Assembly (NCBI GenBank): GCA_948474755.1
Contig: CAOLHI010000073.1
Span: 310,001-374,000 of the forward strand
DNA: 64,000 nt
Reading direction: 5' to 3'
DNA from: Ctenosaura bakeri
Lineage: Eukaryota; Chordata; Lepidosauria; Squamata; Iguanidae
The notes beneath the pieces are model-generated. The model was given only the letters and a program-made list of their open reading frames with translations. It searched no databases and was not told the DNA's origin. Both the position numbers and the translations under genes were made by a program. Shown here piece after piece: positions 34,341-45,590 of the stretch. Within the stretch, counting starts at the first letter, position 1. Each line of letters starts with the position of its first letter.

Positions 34341-35324
34341 TCACATCCTTCCCCCAACACATACACACTGCCAAATAGCTGTTTGGCACATTTAGGAGTT
34401 TGGAATTTTAGAATAAGAATACCACTAAACAGCGGCAACATGTCTACTTGTTATAGCTTGACAATGTAGCTGATGACATGCAACAGATGCTCATAAAGTA
34501 TGCATGCAAATGACTTTTTATTCTGTTTAGTTTTCTAAATATATAGCTTCCCTTTCTGTCCATCTCAGCTCCACAGGAGGTCACACTAGACATAAAAACT
34601 ACAATCATAGGATATAAGTTGCTCTTGGCATTCCATCCCTGTGGCATGTGGTACTGAGCAGGCTGCTTAACTCACAATTTAAGCAGTGGAGTCAATCTAA
34701 TCTCTGCTGCTTGGCCTTAATCAACTGTCTCTGTTCATTACTCTCTCTTTTAATTAATCCAGCATAAGAAAGAAACAGTTTAGCACTTGTTTGTGGGATG
34801 AGGAGAAACTCCTATAAAAACACGTGGAAATTCATATATAAATTTCACACATCCAAGTTACTGAATCTTACCACCCATCCCCATAGCTCTGGTACCTTGG
34901 GAAGCTCCTTCAAAGTTAGGACAAAAAGGCTGGAGCAAATTCATCACACCACTGTCGTGGAAACTGCCAGCTGCATTCAGTAAGTCAGCCTACAGGGACA
35001 TGGCCAGACGCTTCTCAGATGTCCTCCACTTTCCACTGGCTACTACATTGCCATGTTGGGGGCAAGCAAAATGAAAAAAGGTAGGTTTATCGGGGGTTGC
35101 TCAACACCTGTGGGAGGTAGAGGATTCCAATATCTGGACTGACCTAAAAAGTGAGCTATACAGAGAAAGGTTGGATGTACGTCTATGTAACTCACTAACG
35201 GGAAGCCAGCCAGCATCTGCAGAAGGGAGATGGAATCACATGAAACAGCCTCCCACCCTTTCTGTTGGTAGCTGGGCTTCTCAGCTAAGTAGTTGTCAGG
35301 GGGGAGAATTCTGGAGCCCCCGAG
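34341..35324. other. No gene seen; unclassified repeat piece near 34900-34985
   Basis: The words ggagcaaattcatcacacca, ctgtcgtggaaactgccagc and tgcattc at 34929-34978 recur in altered form at 41157-41199. The rest looks unique. Confidence 0.4.
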
Positions 35325-35398
35325 TTATTGATGGACTGCAATTCCCATCAATCTTAGCCAGTATAGCCAGTGGTGAGGAAAGCTGTGAGCTGCCATCT
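35325..35398. repeat. MITE-like repeat (agatgtt/actccca type), partial
   Basis: tgatggactgcaattcccat, then cttagccagtatagccagtg and gtgaggaaagctgtgagctg. Confidence 0.45.
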
Positions 35399-36010
35399 AA
35401 AAATATCTTGAGAACTTCATGATTCATTAACCGAGACCTACCATTCCCATCACTCTTAATTTGCCCTGTAGTCTCATCCTGAGCTGGAGCTCAACTTTCT
35501 CACCCAAGTGTTAAGGCAGAGTCCATGCTGCAGAGCCCTAAGATATAAATTTCTATGGGATATTATTATTATTCCATATGTTATATTAAGTATTTATATC
35601 CTTTTCCTCAGCCCTAGCACCTAAGCCAGTTTACAGAAGTTAAAACTGATACAGCTAAAAGTCTATATCATGCACAAGTTAAAATATAATTGAACTATCA
35701 ATCAAATTAAAAGCAACTAACAGCATGTCCATTAGAAAGAATGCAGCACGCTATGAAAGGCCCTTTCCTCAAGAGCAATAGATCCTCAAAGACTTCCTGA
35801 AAGAAAAAAGTCTTCACCTTTCTATGGAATGATATTCTAACTTCCCTTGAAAGAGAGTTCCAGGGATAGGGAGCTGCAGTATTTTCCTATGTTCCCACAA
35901 ATGGTATCAGTGCCATGGGTTGGACAGAGAAGGGCCTCCTCAGAGGAAGTCAAAGTATAGGGAGGCTCATGTGCATATATGGTCCATCAGGTGGCATGGA
36001 CCTAACCTAT

Positions 36011-36662
36011 ATCACAAGTTGAACATGACTCAGTAGTGTGATGCAGCAGTCAAGAAAACCAATGCAATTCTTGGTTGCATCAATAGGAGTATGGTGTCTA
36101 GGCGGAGGAAAGTAATAGTACCGCTCTATTCTGCTTTGGTCAGACCTCATCTGGAATACTGTGTCCAGTTTTGGGTACCTCATTTCAAGAAAGATATTGA
36201 CAAGCTGGAATATGTCCAAAGGAGAGCGATCAAAATTGTGGAGGGCCTGGAAGCCATGTCCTATGAAGAGCAGCTTAGGGAGCTATGTTTAGTCTGCAGA
36301 AGAGAAGGTTAAGAAGGGACATGATAGCCATGTTCAAATATTTGAAAAGATGTCATACAGAGAAGAGGGAACAGGCTTGTTTTCCACAACTCCAGAAACT
36401 AGAACAAGGAGCAATAGAGTCAAGTTACAGGAAAAGAGATTCCACCTGAACCTTAGGAAGAACTTCCTAATGGTCAGAGCTATCTGGCAGTGAAATATAT
36501 GCTGCCTCAGAGTGTGGTGGAGTCTCCTTCTTTGAAAGTTTTTAATCAGTCCGGATAGCCATCTGTTGGGAGTGCTTTGATGTGTGTTCCTGCATAGGAG
36601 GGGATTGTACTGGATGACCCCTCTGGTCTCTTCCAACTCTATGATTCTATGATTCTATTCTA
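36011..36662 (+). mobile_element. CR1-type LINE 3' end inserted in the L2
   Basis: Starts near tatcacaagttgaacatgac and ends in the CR1 signature tandem attctatg (ctatgattctatgattctat). L2 words resume at tatagatcatagccagcaat. About 650 bp of ORF2 3' end and UTR are kept. Confidence 0.85.
36091..36312 (+). pseudogene. CR1 ORF2 C-terminal fragment
   Basis: An open stretch of 73 codons containing [20 protein letters not shown] and [13 protein letters not shown]. This is the conserved end of the CR1 reverse transcriptase reading frame, past the catalytic palm. It lacks the endonuclease and the catalytic RT motifs and stops near 36310, so it has no activity of its own. The ATG at 36091 is internal to the original frame and not a real start. 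Confidence 0.8.
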
Positions 36663-37284
36663 TACAAACCAATATAGATCATAGCCAGCAATTTGAATTT
36701 TGCCCAGAAGTGGACCAGCAGCCAGTGGAGCTTTTGTGGCAAGGAAGGTGCATGCTTTCTGCATCAAGTCCCAGTTAACAATCTGGCTAAAGTGCTTTGG
36801 ACCACCTAACATTTCCAAACATTATTCAAAGACAGCTCCATGCAGAGCACATTGCAATAATTCAAGAGAGGTGTAATTAAGGTTTGTGTCATTGTGGCCA
36901 GATTCAGCATCCCTAGCAATGGGCATAGCTGATAAACTTACAAATTTGGGTTTCTAGGCTCAGGGTTGAATCCAGGAGTACACCCAAACTGCAAGCCTAT
37001 GACTTTAGGGGAAGCGTAAGTCCATCAAGCACAGCCTGAATGCCCTTTCCCTGTTCTACCTTTTGACTGACCAGGAATGCCTCCATCTTGTCTGAACTAA
37101 GTTTTACGGGGGGGTTTGCTTTCATTCAGTCTGTTACCGATGATAGGCACTGGTTTACAACTGAAGCAGCTTCCTTGGTTTGAGGTGCAAAGGAGAGACA
37201 GAGCTGGGTATCATCAGCATATTGATGGCACTAGACCACTAAACTCTGGATAAATTGTTTCAGTGGTTTCATGTATATGTTAAA

Positions 37285-37310
37285 CTAGCGCATTTCATGT
37301 ATATGTTAAA
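37285..37310. repeat. 26-bp tandem duplication at the L2/Helitron junction
   Basis: The segment with tttcatgtatatgttaaact followed by agcgcatt occurs twice in a row (period 26, first ctagcg at 37285, second at 37311). It spans the L2-Helitron boundary, so the duplication happened after the insertion. Confidence 0.8.
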
Positions 37311-37745
37311 CTAGCGCATTTACCCCAGTGTTGGTCAGGATTTTATGTTCTCATAGGTAATACTTGTTAGAAATACCATAGGAATTACTTTACCTTACCT
37401 TACCTTAGGAATTAGATGCGATTGAAATACACAGATTTAAGATCCTGGGTCTCTAATTCCCCAATCTGTCTTGCCCAGTACCTGTAACTTTTCCCCATAT
37501 TCCCCAATCCAAACTGTATTCAGAGTTATTAACATATAGAGTTCATTTTCTGATGGAGTACACTGCCCTCCCTCTTGCTGCTAAGCCTCATCTCCATAGC
37601 AACTGGCCTTATCTCTCTGGCTGAGAATTCTAAAGGCCCCTCTCTGAATTGCCAACCCCAGGATTCCATAGAATCTTCACAGCTAGCCAATCCTATGACA
37701 CAGATAAACAAACTCTTAGACAAACTTTGACTTTTATATAGTAGA
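37311..37745 (-). mobile_element. Non-autonomous Helitron, copy 1
   Basis: On the minus strand it starts TCTACTATATAAAAGTC and ends …GCGCTAG, matching the Helitron rules of a 5' TC and a 3' CTRR. L2 sequence continues on both sides (…gttaaa before, cagcatgaggga after). There is no flanking duplication. It shares most of its length with the copy at 60904-61391, including the ccttaccttacctta run. A piece of the GGCC MITE (37611-37670) lies inside. No Rep/helicase coding sequence. Confidence 0.78.
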
Positions 37746-38297
37746 CAGCATGAGGGATAAAACCAGGCCCAGAGGCACCCCACAGACCAACAACTGAAGG
37801 GTTGAACAGGAGCCACCCAATGCCACCTTCTGGTTTACCACACCAAGAAGGAATGGAGTCATTTTAAAACAGTGCCTCCAAGTCCCAGCCCACCAAGGAG
37901 GCCCAGAAATATAGCATGGGGGATGGCATCAAAAGCTGCTGAGAGATCCAACAGAACAAACAGGGAGACATTCCGCTTGTCCAGTTCCCAGTGTAGGTTA
38001 TTCATCAAGGTGACCAAAGCTATCTCATTCTCATAGCCAGTCCTGAAGATAGATTGAAATGGACTTCAATGATCCATTTCATCCAGGAACCTTTGGAGCT
38101 GGGAGGCCACCACATGCTCCAGTACCTTGCCCAGAGATGGAAGCCTGGAAATGGGGACATAGTTGTCCAATACAATGGGATCCAGGGAAAGCTTTTTCCA
38201 CAATCGTCTTATAACTGTCTCCTTAGCCATGATGAAAGAGTGGTGTTAACCATGCTTTCTACACTTCCAGATGATCCTCCTCTGGTTTTCTTTTAAT

Positions 38298-38345
38298 AAG
38301 CCAAGAAGAGCAATACAATAGAAAAAATAGTATCAAGGAGAGAAA
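38298..38345. other. Boundary stretch
   Basis: Short unique sequence between the L2 fragment and a microsatellite; nothing to annotate. Confidence 0.3.
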
Positions 38346-38369
38346 TAAGTAAGTAAGTAAGTAAGTAAG

Positions 38370-38400
<31 letters not shown>

Positions 38401-38402
38401 AA
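38346..38402. repeat. (AAGT)n(AAAT)n microsatellite
   Basis: About six AAGT units passing directly into eight AAAT units. Confidence 0.95.
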
Positions 38403-38714
38403 CTGGTAGATGATCTGTGCTTAGCATTTTAATATTAAACGGTATTCTTTTATATTGCAATTCTATTGAAAAGAAATGGAATTTAAAATAGATTTCATAT
38501 TGGATCCAGTCATTCTGGCACCATGGCTGCACTGTAGTGGAAACAATGGGTTGGTTGCTCCCCAAACAGCTCAGCAGGTTCATTGAAGCAGCTTTTCACA
38601 TTCCCCAAACAGATTTATTACTTGGCTTGGATAGCGGACAAGCTGTACTCCAGCCTCCCTCACTAATGTTTTACCAAATTGAAAAAGTCATAAAGCACCC
38701 TCTCTCGCACACAT

Positions 38715-38753
<39 letters not shown>

Positions 38754-39214
38754 TGGACACAAAATTGCTTCATTAGGGCAGAAGGTCTGCAGACAAATGA
38801 GATAAATTTCAGGGAAGACCCTCGTAAGGGGCTTGGGGAAGAGATGGAACATCATGTAATCTGAAAACAATAAAAAGCTTGGAAATAGTATTGCAGATTA
38901 ATTTATTATAACAATAAAAGCTAAATGCCAAGAGATGGCTGATATTTGATAGGTCTTGAAATAAAAAAAAAAGAGGAGGAAGATTGAGGCAAAAGAATGA
39001 AAAGAGATCTGTGTCCTCTTGGTAGTAAGGAGGTATTTGGGGAAATATTGTTTCTGTCCAGGGTCTCAGAAGCAGTTCTTCCGTCTTTATGACATTTCAG
39101 ACTGGGATGGCAAATCAATGAGCTAAAAGCAAATTTTCTCTCTAGGAGACTGTCTCCCCCCAGCACCCCATTTAGAAATGAACTGCCTCATAATGGAAAC
39201 AAAATAGTTTGTAG
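38403..39214. other. No gene seen; (CA)n at 38708-38748
   Basis: Unique sequence around a CA dinucleotide run of about 20 units. No domain-bearing frame. Confidence 0.5.
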
Positions 39215-39779
39215 GAAACTTCAGCGGTTTCAAAACGTGGCAGCCGGAACACTGCCCAGGGCCATTACAGAAAGCACAGAACTCCCTTGTTAAAACAGCT
39301 CCACTGGTTACCTGTTTGTTTCTGGGCAGAATTCAAAGTACTGGTTATGACCTATAAAGCCCTATATGGCTTAGGTCCAAGCTATCTGAAAGACTGTATC
39401 TTCCTGTACAAACTGGCTAGACCCTTAAGATCTGCTGGGGAAGGCTTTCTCTCAGCCCAGGTTTGCCTGGTGAGGACGTGGAAGAAAGCCTTCTCAGTGG
39501 CTGCTCCCTCCCTTTGGAATACTCTTCCACAGAAGGCTCGGTGGGCCCTGCTCTCCTTGGAAACTTTTCTTTTTAAACAGGTTTCTATGTAAGCCAGGGA
39601 GCTTTATTTACCAACCTGTTTGAAACTGAATATTGTTTAAGGTGTTTTATGGTTTTATATGCTTTTAATGTTTTTAATTGTTTCAAATGTTTTTATATTT
39701 TAATTTATTGTTGGAAGCTGCCTTGAGTTCCATTCCAGGAGAAGGGCAGTATATAAATATAATTAATTAATTAATTAAT
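39215..39779 (+). mobile_element. L2-type LINE 3' end, sense
   Basis: ORF2 C-terminal coding sequence followed by an AT-rich 3' UTR (gaagctgccttgagttccat, ggcagtatataaatataatt) and an (AATT)n tail at 39761-39779. The order matches L2 LINEs ending in a short tandem repeat. Confidence 0.85.
39287..39592 (+). pseudogene. L2 ORF2 C-terminal fragment
   Basis: A 101-codon open stretch with LKQLHWLPVCFWAEFKVLVM, TYKALYGLGPSYLKDCI and AAPSLWNTLPQKAR, ending SLETFLFKQ. These are the conserved motifs at the end of L2 ORF2, after the reverse transcriptase. Upstream the frame is broken (a stop lies just before, after the AARTLPRAITESTELPC-like residues). It is a truncated transposon remnant, not a host gene. 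The good preservation suggests a relatively recent copy. Confidence 0.82.
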
Positions 39780-40305
39780 GGTTGCTTTGGATTCTGGTGC
39801 TGGAGTTCTAGTGGTGCTTTTTGTGGGTCTAATCTCTTGGGATCAGAAGAGAAAGTTTTCAGCAAAGCATTGAGCATCTGAGTTTAACAGAATTGTAGAG
39901 ATCCATCAAAACAGGTTTGGTGAGATAGCCATAGAATCACAGAGCTGGGAGGGGCCTCAAAGATAATCTGATAATCTAACTTCCTCAGATGATGAAGGAA
40001 ATCTATTGTGACTGCATCCTTCCTGCTAGTTCCATCCAATGGTAAAGCTGGAAATTGGTGTGTTTACCATTGGCTGGTACTTACCATTGGTATCTACCAC
40101 TGCAAAATGATCATGGCATGCTACCAATATGCTCTTGCCTCTCTTTGCCTTCTGTACCTACCTGTTACAGAGACTGCATAGTACATGATGACAAAAATTT
40201 CAGGAAGCGAAACAAATGATATCATCTCATAATAGCAAAACTCTGACCAAAAAAAAAAATGGATATAAGCACTATCATTTGAATGTAACTTCTGATTGAG
40301 GCATG
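39780..40305. other. No gene seen; short antisense CR1 end near 39928-39990
   Basis: catagaatcacagagctggg followed by aggggcctcaaagataatct and aacttcctcagatgatgaagg is the reverse complement of the extreme CR1 3' end, only about 60 bp long. The rest is unique. Confidence 0.5.
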
Positions 40306-40307
40306 AG

Positions 40308-40418
40308 AATCATACACCCCTCCAGATGTTCTGAGCTGCAGCTCCCATCACCTACAGCCATCATAGTCTATTTTGAGGAATGATGGGAGTTCAACCACAT
40401 CCAGAATGCTGCATGAAC
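40308..40418. repeat. MITE-like palindromic repeat (agatgtt/actccca type)
   Basis: ctccagatgttctgagctgc, agctcccatcacctacagcc, then gatgggagttcaaccacatc and cagaatgctgc. Arms are inverted around catcatagtctattttgagg. Confidence 0.6.
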
Positions 40419-42030
40419 CCTACCTGCTCACCACTCTAATCAAAGATCATAAATGCAATGCTGAAATGACTGGAACTAAAATGGATTTTAAAGAACCGCT
40501 TGTTTGCAGAAGGCTTCACTGCAGACAAAGGTCTGTAAAATTTGTTGTTTGTCATTTTAACTGAGTATAACCCAAAGAGATCATAACACTCTCTCTCATG
40601 CTTTAGCTCAATCAGTATCATGAGACTCTTTAAAGACTTTGCTTTACCAAATATGAATATTTTTGCTTGCTTTTGTAGAGCAATATGAAAGCCATCCCAT
40701 TCTCAGTGCTGAGCTACAGGCTTTGCCCTTCTGCCATGTTGATATTGACTAATTTCCATCTTAGAGGCTTGAAATGATTGGGGAAATGTTTACTGATTCT
40801 GGTTACTAATGATAAGGCAACAAAGGATAAATATGCTGACTCACAGAAGGCAACGGGCAAGCAGGAAGGTTGGAGGTGAAACATAAGCAAATCTGTTTTG
40901 TTTTTTTAAAAAATACACTTTATGTTGTTTTTTGTTGTCCAAACCTTGAGTGGCAGAATTCTGCACTGTTTCAAAGTGATGACCCCTGATAATCTTACCC
41001 CATCCAATGACAGATCTCCCCATGTTAGGGAGACAAAGAGTTTACTTTACTCTGGTTTTAGTCTGAATTTTGAAGGAGCTATCCAAGGTGCTGAACTGTT
41101 TCCCAGATAAGAAGGGTTTGAATAGCTCCTTTTAAGTTCAGACTAAAATCCAAAGGGGATTCACCACTCCACTGACATGGAAGCCACCAGCTGCCACTAC
41201 CCCATCTCTGCAAAACAACAATGCCCAATAACAATGAAATAGTAGTATCACTCATAATAAGATACTGTATTTTAAAAAGGAAATTTATTTTGCATGCAAA
41301 ATTTGTCCTTAAAAAGAAAGGACTATTTTTTTCCCTGTAAGAAAGGGCAACTCAAGCTCCCTTTTTTAAGTTTCTGGGGCCTGTAGTACGCAGGGATTAC
41401 TGTGAGTGAGGACTTAATAGGCCTCACCATTTAGAAAATAAAGGATTATGCCTGTGCAAAATGCATACCTTCCAACTTCTCACAGATGAAAACTGGGATG
41501 TCTGTGTGCATAACATTTCATCTTTGGAGCACAGCAGCCCCAAATCCCATTTTATTTTTAATTCAGTGAGAGTAGGAATAGCTATATTCACAATAGACTG
41601 ACCCTAAGTATTTGCTGCACAGCAAAATGGCCTCAAACTCATATCAAATTTTGTAGTGATCTATGGGAACAACTGGCCCCCACTCTTCTTACCTTCACTT
41701 CTAAAAGTTCAGACAACTGGGGTGAGTAGCACATGAGTCAGGCTATAGAAAGCTTGCCTCCAGTTTTGTGAAGGAGGGCCTCTTGCTAGAGTTCTAGACT
41801 CTGGTGAGATCTCGATTCTCATGGGAACCTAGAAAGTGTTATGAGACTTAAGGTGGGCTTCCTATAGACCTACCACATGAGTACCGGCCAATATTGAACT
41901 GGCCTGGCAACAGAAAGGACTTCTCTGTATTACTGTTTGAAAAAAACTTGCAACTCTAGCTGGGACCCCCCCCCATTCACAAAATATTTTCACTAGGCCT
42001 GAACCTGCTTTCAGGAGTCCTGGTGACAGT
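40419..42030. other. No gene seen; repeat piece near 41140-41210
   Basis: Mostly unique. The part aaaggggattcaccactcca, ctgacatggaagccaccagc, tgccact (41152-41199) is related to 34929-34978. No domain-bearing frame. Confidence 0.4.
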
Positions 42031-42232
42031 GGCCATTTGCACACTACACTGTTATAGTGCCATCATTCCACTTTCAACATCCTGTGGAATTCTAGGCTTT
42101 GTCATTTACTGAGGCCAAAGAGCTCTCTGGTTGAGAATACTAAAGGTCCCTCCCTAAACTGCAAATGCCAGGATTCCATAGGATGTTGAAAGTGGAATAA
42201 TAGCACTGTAACAGTCTAGTGTGGAAACGGCC
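42031..42232. mobile_element. GGCC-type MITE
   Basis: GGCCATTTGCACACTACACTG to CAGTCTAGTGTGGAAACGGCC, inner arms tcctgtggaattctaggctt and aatgccaggattccatagga. Flanking triplets differ (AGT, CAT). Confidence 0.86.
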
Positions 42233-42785
42233 CATTTTCTGGCTGGTGGTACATTTTATTCCTTCCATTTAGGCCTTGCCCCCTTTTCTTTCTCTGCCTT
42301 CTCTCATGAAGCCTACATATATAAACTGAGAAGTGCTATGCAAGTCAGCTCTCAGATGATAGGAGTTGCAATTCAAAAGAAAAACTTTCCTAAGTTCTGG
42401 GATCCTACGTGCAAGTCTCCTGACCATGGAGTCCTCGCATTGGAAGGGTGGCCTATTTCTCACTGCATGTAGAAGAGGGACTAGAGTGGGATTTGTGATA
42501 CTACCTCCTCTTTCTTGTCTTGTCACCAAGGCATGACCCATGTGCAAAGATTGTGAGGAAACAACTCTGGGATCGGTAGGTTGTGGCATAGTTGCCACGG
42601 TGCTGTGCCCCTGGCTCTCACAGCTGCTTGGTTAATTTCTTCTCTACCTCGCCTTGAGATATTATTATGCTTTTGGCTTTGTTGGAAGGGGAGCACAGCA
42701 TCCAGTTTATGATATGGTGCAATAGTGATCATGTGAACTAGATCACAGGGTAAGACTGGTTAATCAACTTCCTGTAAACCCTTAC
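42233..42785. other. No gene seen
   Basis: Opposed 83- and 109-codon frames overlap (42221-42598). Neither has a domain, and the + frame starts inside the MITE terminus, so both are taken as chance. Confidence 0.45.
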
Positions 42786-42852
42786 TTTGAAGCAGATCTA
42801 ATGGAACTCAGAGGGATTTTTTTTTCCTGAGTAAATATGCTTAGGATCATTC
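42786..42852. repeat. Short dispersed repeat (ctgagtaaatatgcttagga type)
   Basis: agatctaatggaactcagag then cctgagtaaatatgcttagg; same family as 1197 and 52400. Confidence 0.35.
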
Positions 42853-44999
42853 TGCAAAAGATGCTTTTTAGGGTGAAACTTTTCATTTGTAAATGCTGCC
42901 GTGAAAAACGAAAGTCATCAGAGGCATCAGAAGAGAGGCATTCTAAAAGCAATTGTAAATTTGAACCGATGCCATTTACGCCTTCAATTTACAAATGCAG
43001 AAAAACACAAACAGCCACTTAATAGTCACTTGTGGAAATGGCCCAAATGGCTTTAAAACACTGCAACACCATCCACGGCTCTCGTTAGAAATGTACAGCT
43101 CCACACTGCATGCCTATATATACACACACATATACATACATACAGATACATACCGTATATATTGCCAATCATTATCCTGCCATCCTTGCCCAGTAGAGGG
43201 TGCAGTCAAACACTCCAACATGAGCAATTCCTTGTTCCAATCTGATGATAACCAGTAACATTTTTGACATTGACTCAGCTCTGCATTTTGTCCCTCTATA
43301 TTAGAGAGCATTTGTGTCTCTGAATGAGGAAAGAAAACAACTCTTCTGTTCCCAATGTGAATGTCAAGGCATATTTTGTCAACATCAGTTCCATGGAGTC
43401 ATTAGGGAGAGAGCAAACGCTGCTCAAACCCTGCGTCAGTGATTAAAGCCATGTAAAAGGAGATACTTAATGCTGTCAGGATTGTGAATGGATGGTGGAA
43501 TAAGGGGTTCTTGCCAGCAAAGGGTAATTAGTATGTTGCTACCTCAAATGAGAGAGCTGCCCTGTATAATTCAGAAGTGGCACTGAGCAGGCTGCATTAT
43601 TTATTGCGTCCCTCTTTCCTTCCCATCTGCAGGGATCACCTTTTAAAGGACGTCTGCTTGCAAGTTAAATGGAAGAGCAGATTGGCCTAAGTCTATCACC
43701 TACAATTTGCTCAGGACAGGCAAAATTAGCCACTCCAAGTCTAAGAAAACCTAAGTTTAACTCCTCTGTTGCCTCCCGTGCATTCTCCATTGCTTATGTT
43801 GCCCTCCTCGTCAGCTTTATCCATGCCAGGATCACTTGGAATGTTTTCTAAGGTGGCACTGCTCACTGCCAAGAATGGCTCCCACCATGTTTATCCCACG
43901 TTTTCTCTTTGTGTTCTCTGGATTCTCTGCACCCACAACAGTGTCTCCCACTTTGACTGGAGGGGGAGGGGAGCATTTTCTCTCCTGTCCCAGGCAGAAA
44001 AGGATCTTGAGCTGTCCCTCTAATGTGTACCATCTCATAGGAAACTGCATGATTATTGTATGATCTGGCAGTCTCACATTCTTAGGAGATGGAGCGGTTT
44101 AGCTTCAGGATCCCTGCCCATGTGAAAGCAATTCCTTGCAACAATCACACCCCTCTGTGGGAATGTCAGGATTGACGTTAGGCCTTTTGGGACTTTGGGG
44201 GACAGAGAAATGAGAAGAGGAGCTTCTCTTGATCTGTCACTCTGTTCCTACCTCCTTTGGTCTCACACTTGCCCAATTTTGTTTCAGTTCATGCACAACA
44301 GTTCATGTTTACTCTGATCAAAGTGATTTCTTATTTTCAAACTAAATGCTCATTAAAATGCCCTAGCCCAGACAGATTAAGTAGCCCAGTTTTGTTTTCA
44401 GTGATGACAGGTATTTGAAGATGTCAATGGGAGCAAAGGCATGGGTTGTAATGTGTAGGAAATTGGGCCAATGCCCTGTTTCCAAGATTCCTCTGACGCT
44501 CCTGGTTGACCTGTGCTTCTGTTCTGGAGTGTTAAATAATCATCTTGTGGATGGTCTCCACCTGCTGCCCAGCTCACTATCCAATGCACCCTGCCAGCAA
44601 CCAGCTGCCCTGCATCATATCAGAGACCTCAGGGCAAGGTTATATCCTTTATTATTGCACCAGATGAGACCCAGAGAGAGCTGTTGTCATTTCCCCCCTC
44701 CTCCTCTTCCTTGCTCCCCTTCAGAAAGGGAGCAAAGCAAAACCAGTCATTAATCTAACTCTTTCTGTCAAACTCCAGCTATGTTTCCCAGTTTGTCAGT
44801 GATGAGCTTCAGAAGGAATAAGGGAGGAGGCGGGCAGAACAATTCATCAACAAATATGCTTTATTTTGAAGGCATTGAGATGGGATGGAGTGGGCTACAT
44901 TCCTGATGATGTCGTTTGAGACTTGTAAATAATAAAAAAGATCTAACCATTATACTTGCCATGCTTCACTCCATTTGACTGCTGAAACAAGGCAGTTGT
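42853..44999. other. No gene seen; several conserved-looking stretches
   Basis: A long repeat-poor interval apart from a TA/CA/CATA run at 43115-43160. Stretches at 42853-43030 and 43230-43660 have complex composition and AT-rich transcription-factor-like words. Frames up to 112 codons (44415-44753) have no recognisable domain. These may be regulatory DNA of a distant gene, but nothing proves it. Confidence 0.4.
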
Positions 45000-45004
45000 T
45001 GTTG

Positions 45005-45349
45005 ATTCCCTTAGGACATTCCTTAAAAACCTCAGTGTTCTGTACAAGCTGTTTCTACTCAAGGAAGGTAGCATTGAGCTCTTCAGAGAGTTGTGGCAGA
45101 ACACCTCCTCATACATATCTCAGGTAGCCTTGCTCTGCCTGTTGCCACCTGGGGCTTGCGACCTGGGGCTTGTGCTGTATTTGTTTTAGTGATGTGTTTT
45201 TAAATCATGTGGTGAATTATTTTCAACTGTGCCTTTCATTTAATTCCGTTTCACTTTTGGAACTTGTTTTCTTTTAGTCCAATAACACTATGAGTTGCCT
45301 TGAATCCAGTTTTTAGGAAAAACGGTGCAATATCAACCTGATAAAAATA
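45005..45349 (+). mobile_element. L2-type LINE 3' end, degraded
   Basis: cttaaaaacctcagtgttct and gctgtttctactcaaggaag, then ggtgaattattttcaactgt, then tatgagttgccttgaatcca, ending ataaaaataaagg. This is the L2 3' layout with a tandem repeat tail. Confidence 0.6.
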
Positions 45350-45419
45350 AAGGAAGGAAGGAAGGAAGGAAGGAAGGAAGGAAGGAAGGAAGGAAGGAAG
45401 GAAGGAAGGAAGGAAGGAA
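45350..45419. repeat. (AAGG)n microsatellite
   Basis: About 17 uninterrupted AAGG units, directly continuing the L2 tail ataaaaataaagg. It probably grew out of the LINE's terminal repeat. Confidence 0.96.
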
Positions 45420-45504
45420 ATGGGGAAGGGTACCTGTTACATTCTAATGGCTCAACCTTTCCCATCATATCTGCCTGTAATAGATCTATATTAGTGGGTA
45501 TGGA

Positions 45505-45590
45505 ATGTTGTACTACAGTTCCCATCATCCTCTCACTATTGACTCTGCTGTCAAGGGCTGAAGGAAGGTGAAGTCCACAAACATTTGAAG
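45505..45590. repeat. MITE-like repeat (agatgtt/actccca type), degraded
   Basis: gttgtactacagttcccatc, ctgctgtcaagggctgaagg, then caaacatttgaagg. Confidence 0.4.

Larger units (their letters stand above)
35562..38297 (-). mobile_element. L2-type LINE, antisense, carrying two later insertions
   Basis: Read on the minus strand it is an L2-like ORF2 and 3' end. Starting from the high-coordinate side, a PISRLPSLGKVLE-like segment lies near 38125-38165, then GVPLGLVLSLML near 37760, FNIYMKPL near 37268-37285, and YADD at 37210-37221 (HQYADDTQLCLSFAP). The 3' part follows to a (T/A)AT-rich end at 35562. It is interrupted by a sense CR1 copy (about 36011-36662) and a Helitron (37311-37745), both younger than the L2. 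Many stops make it inactive. Confidence 0.8.
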
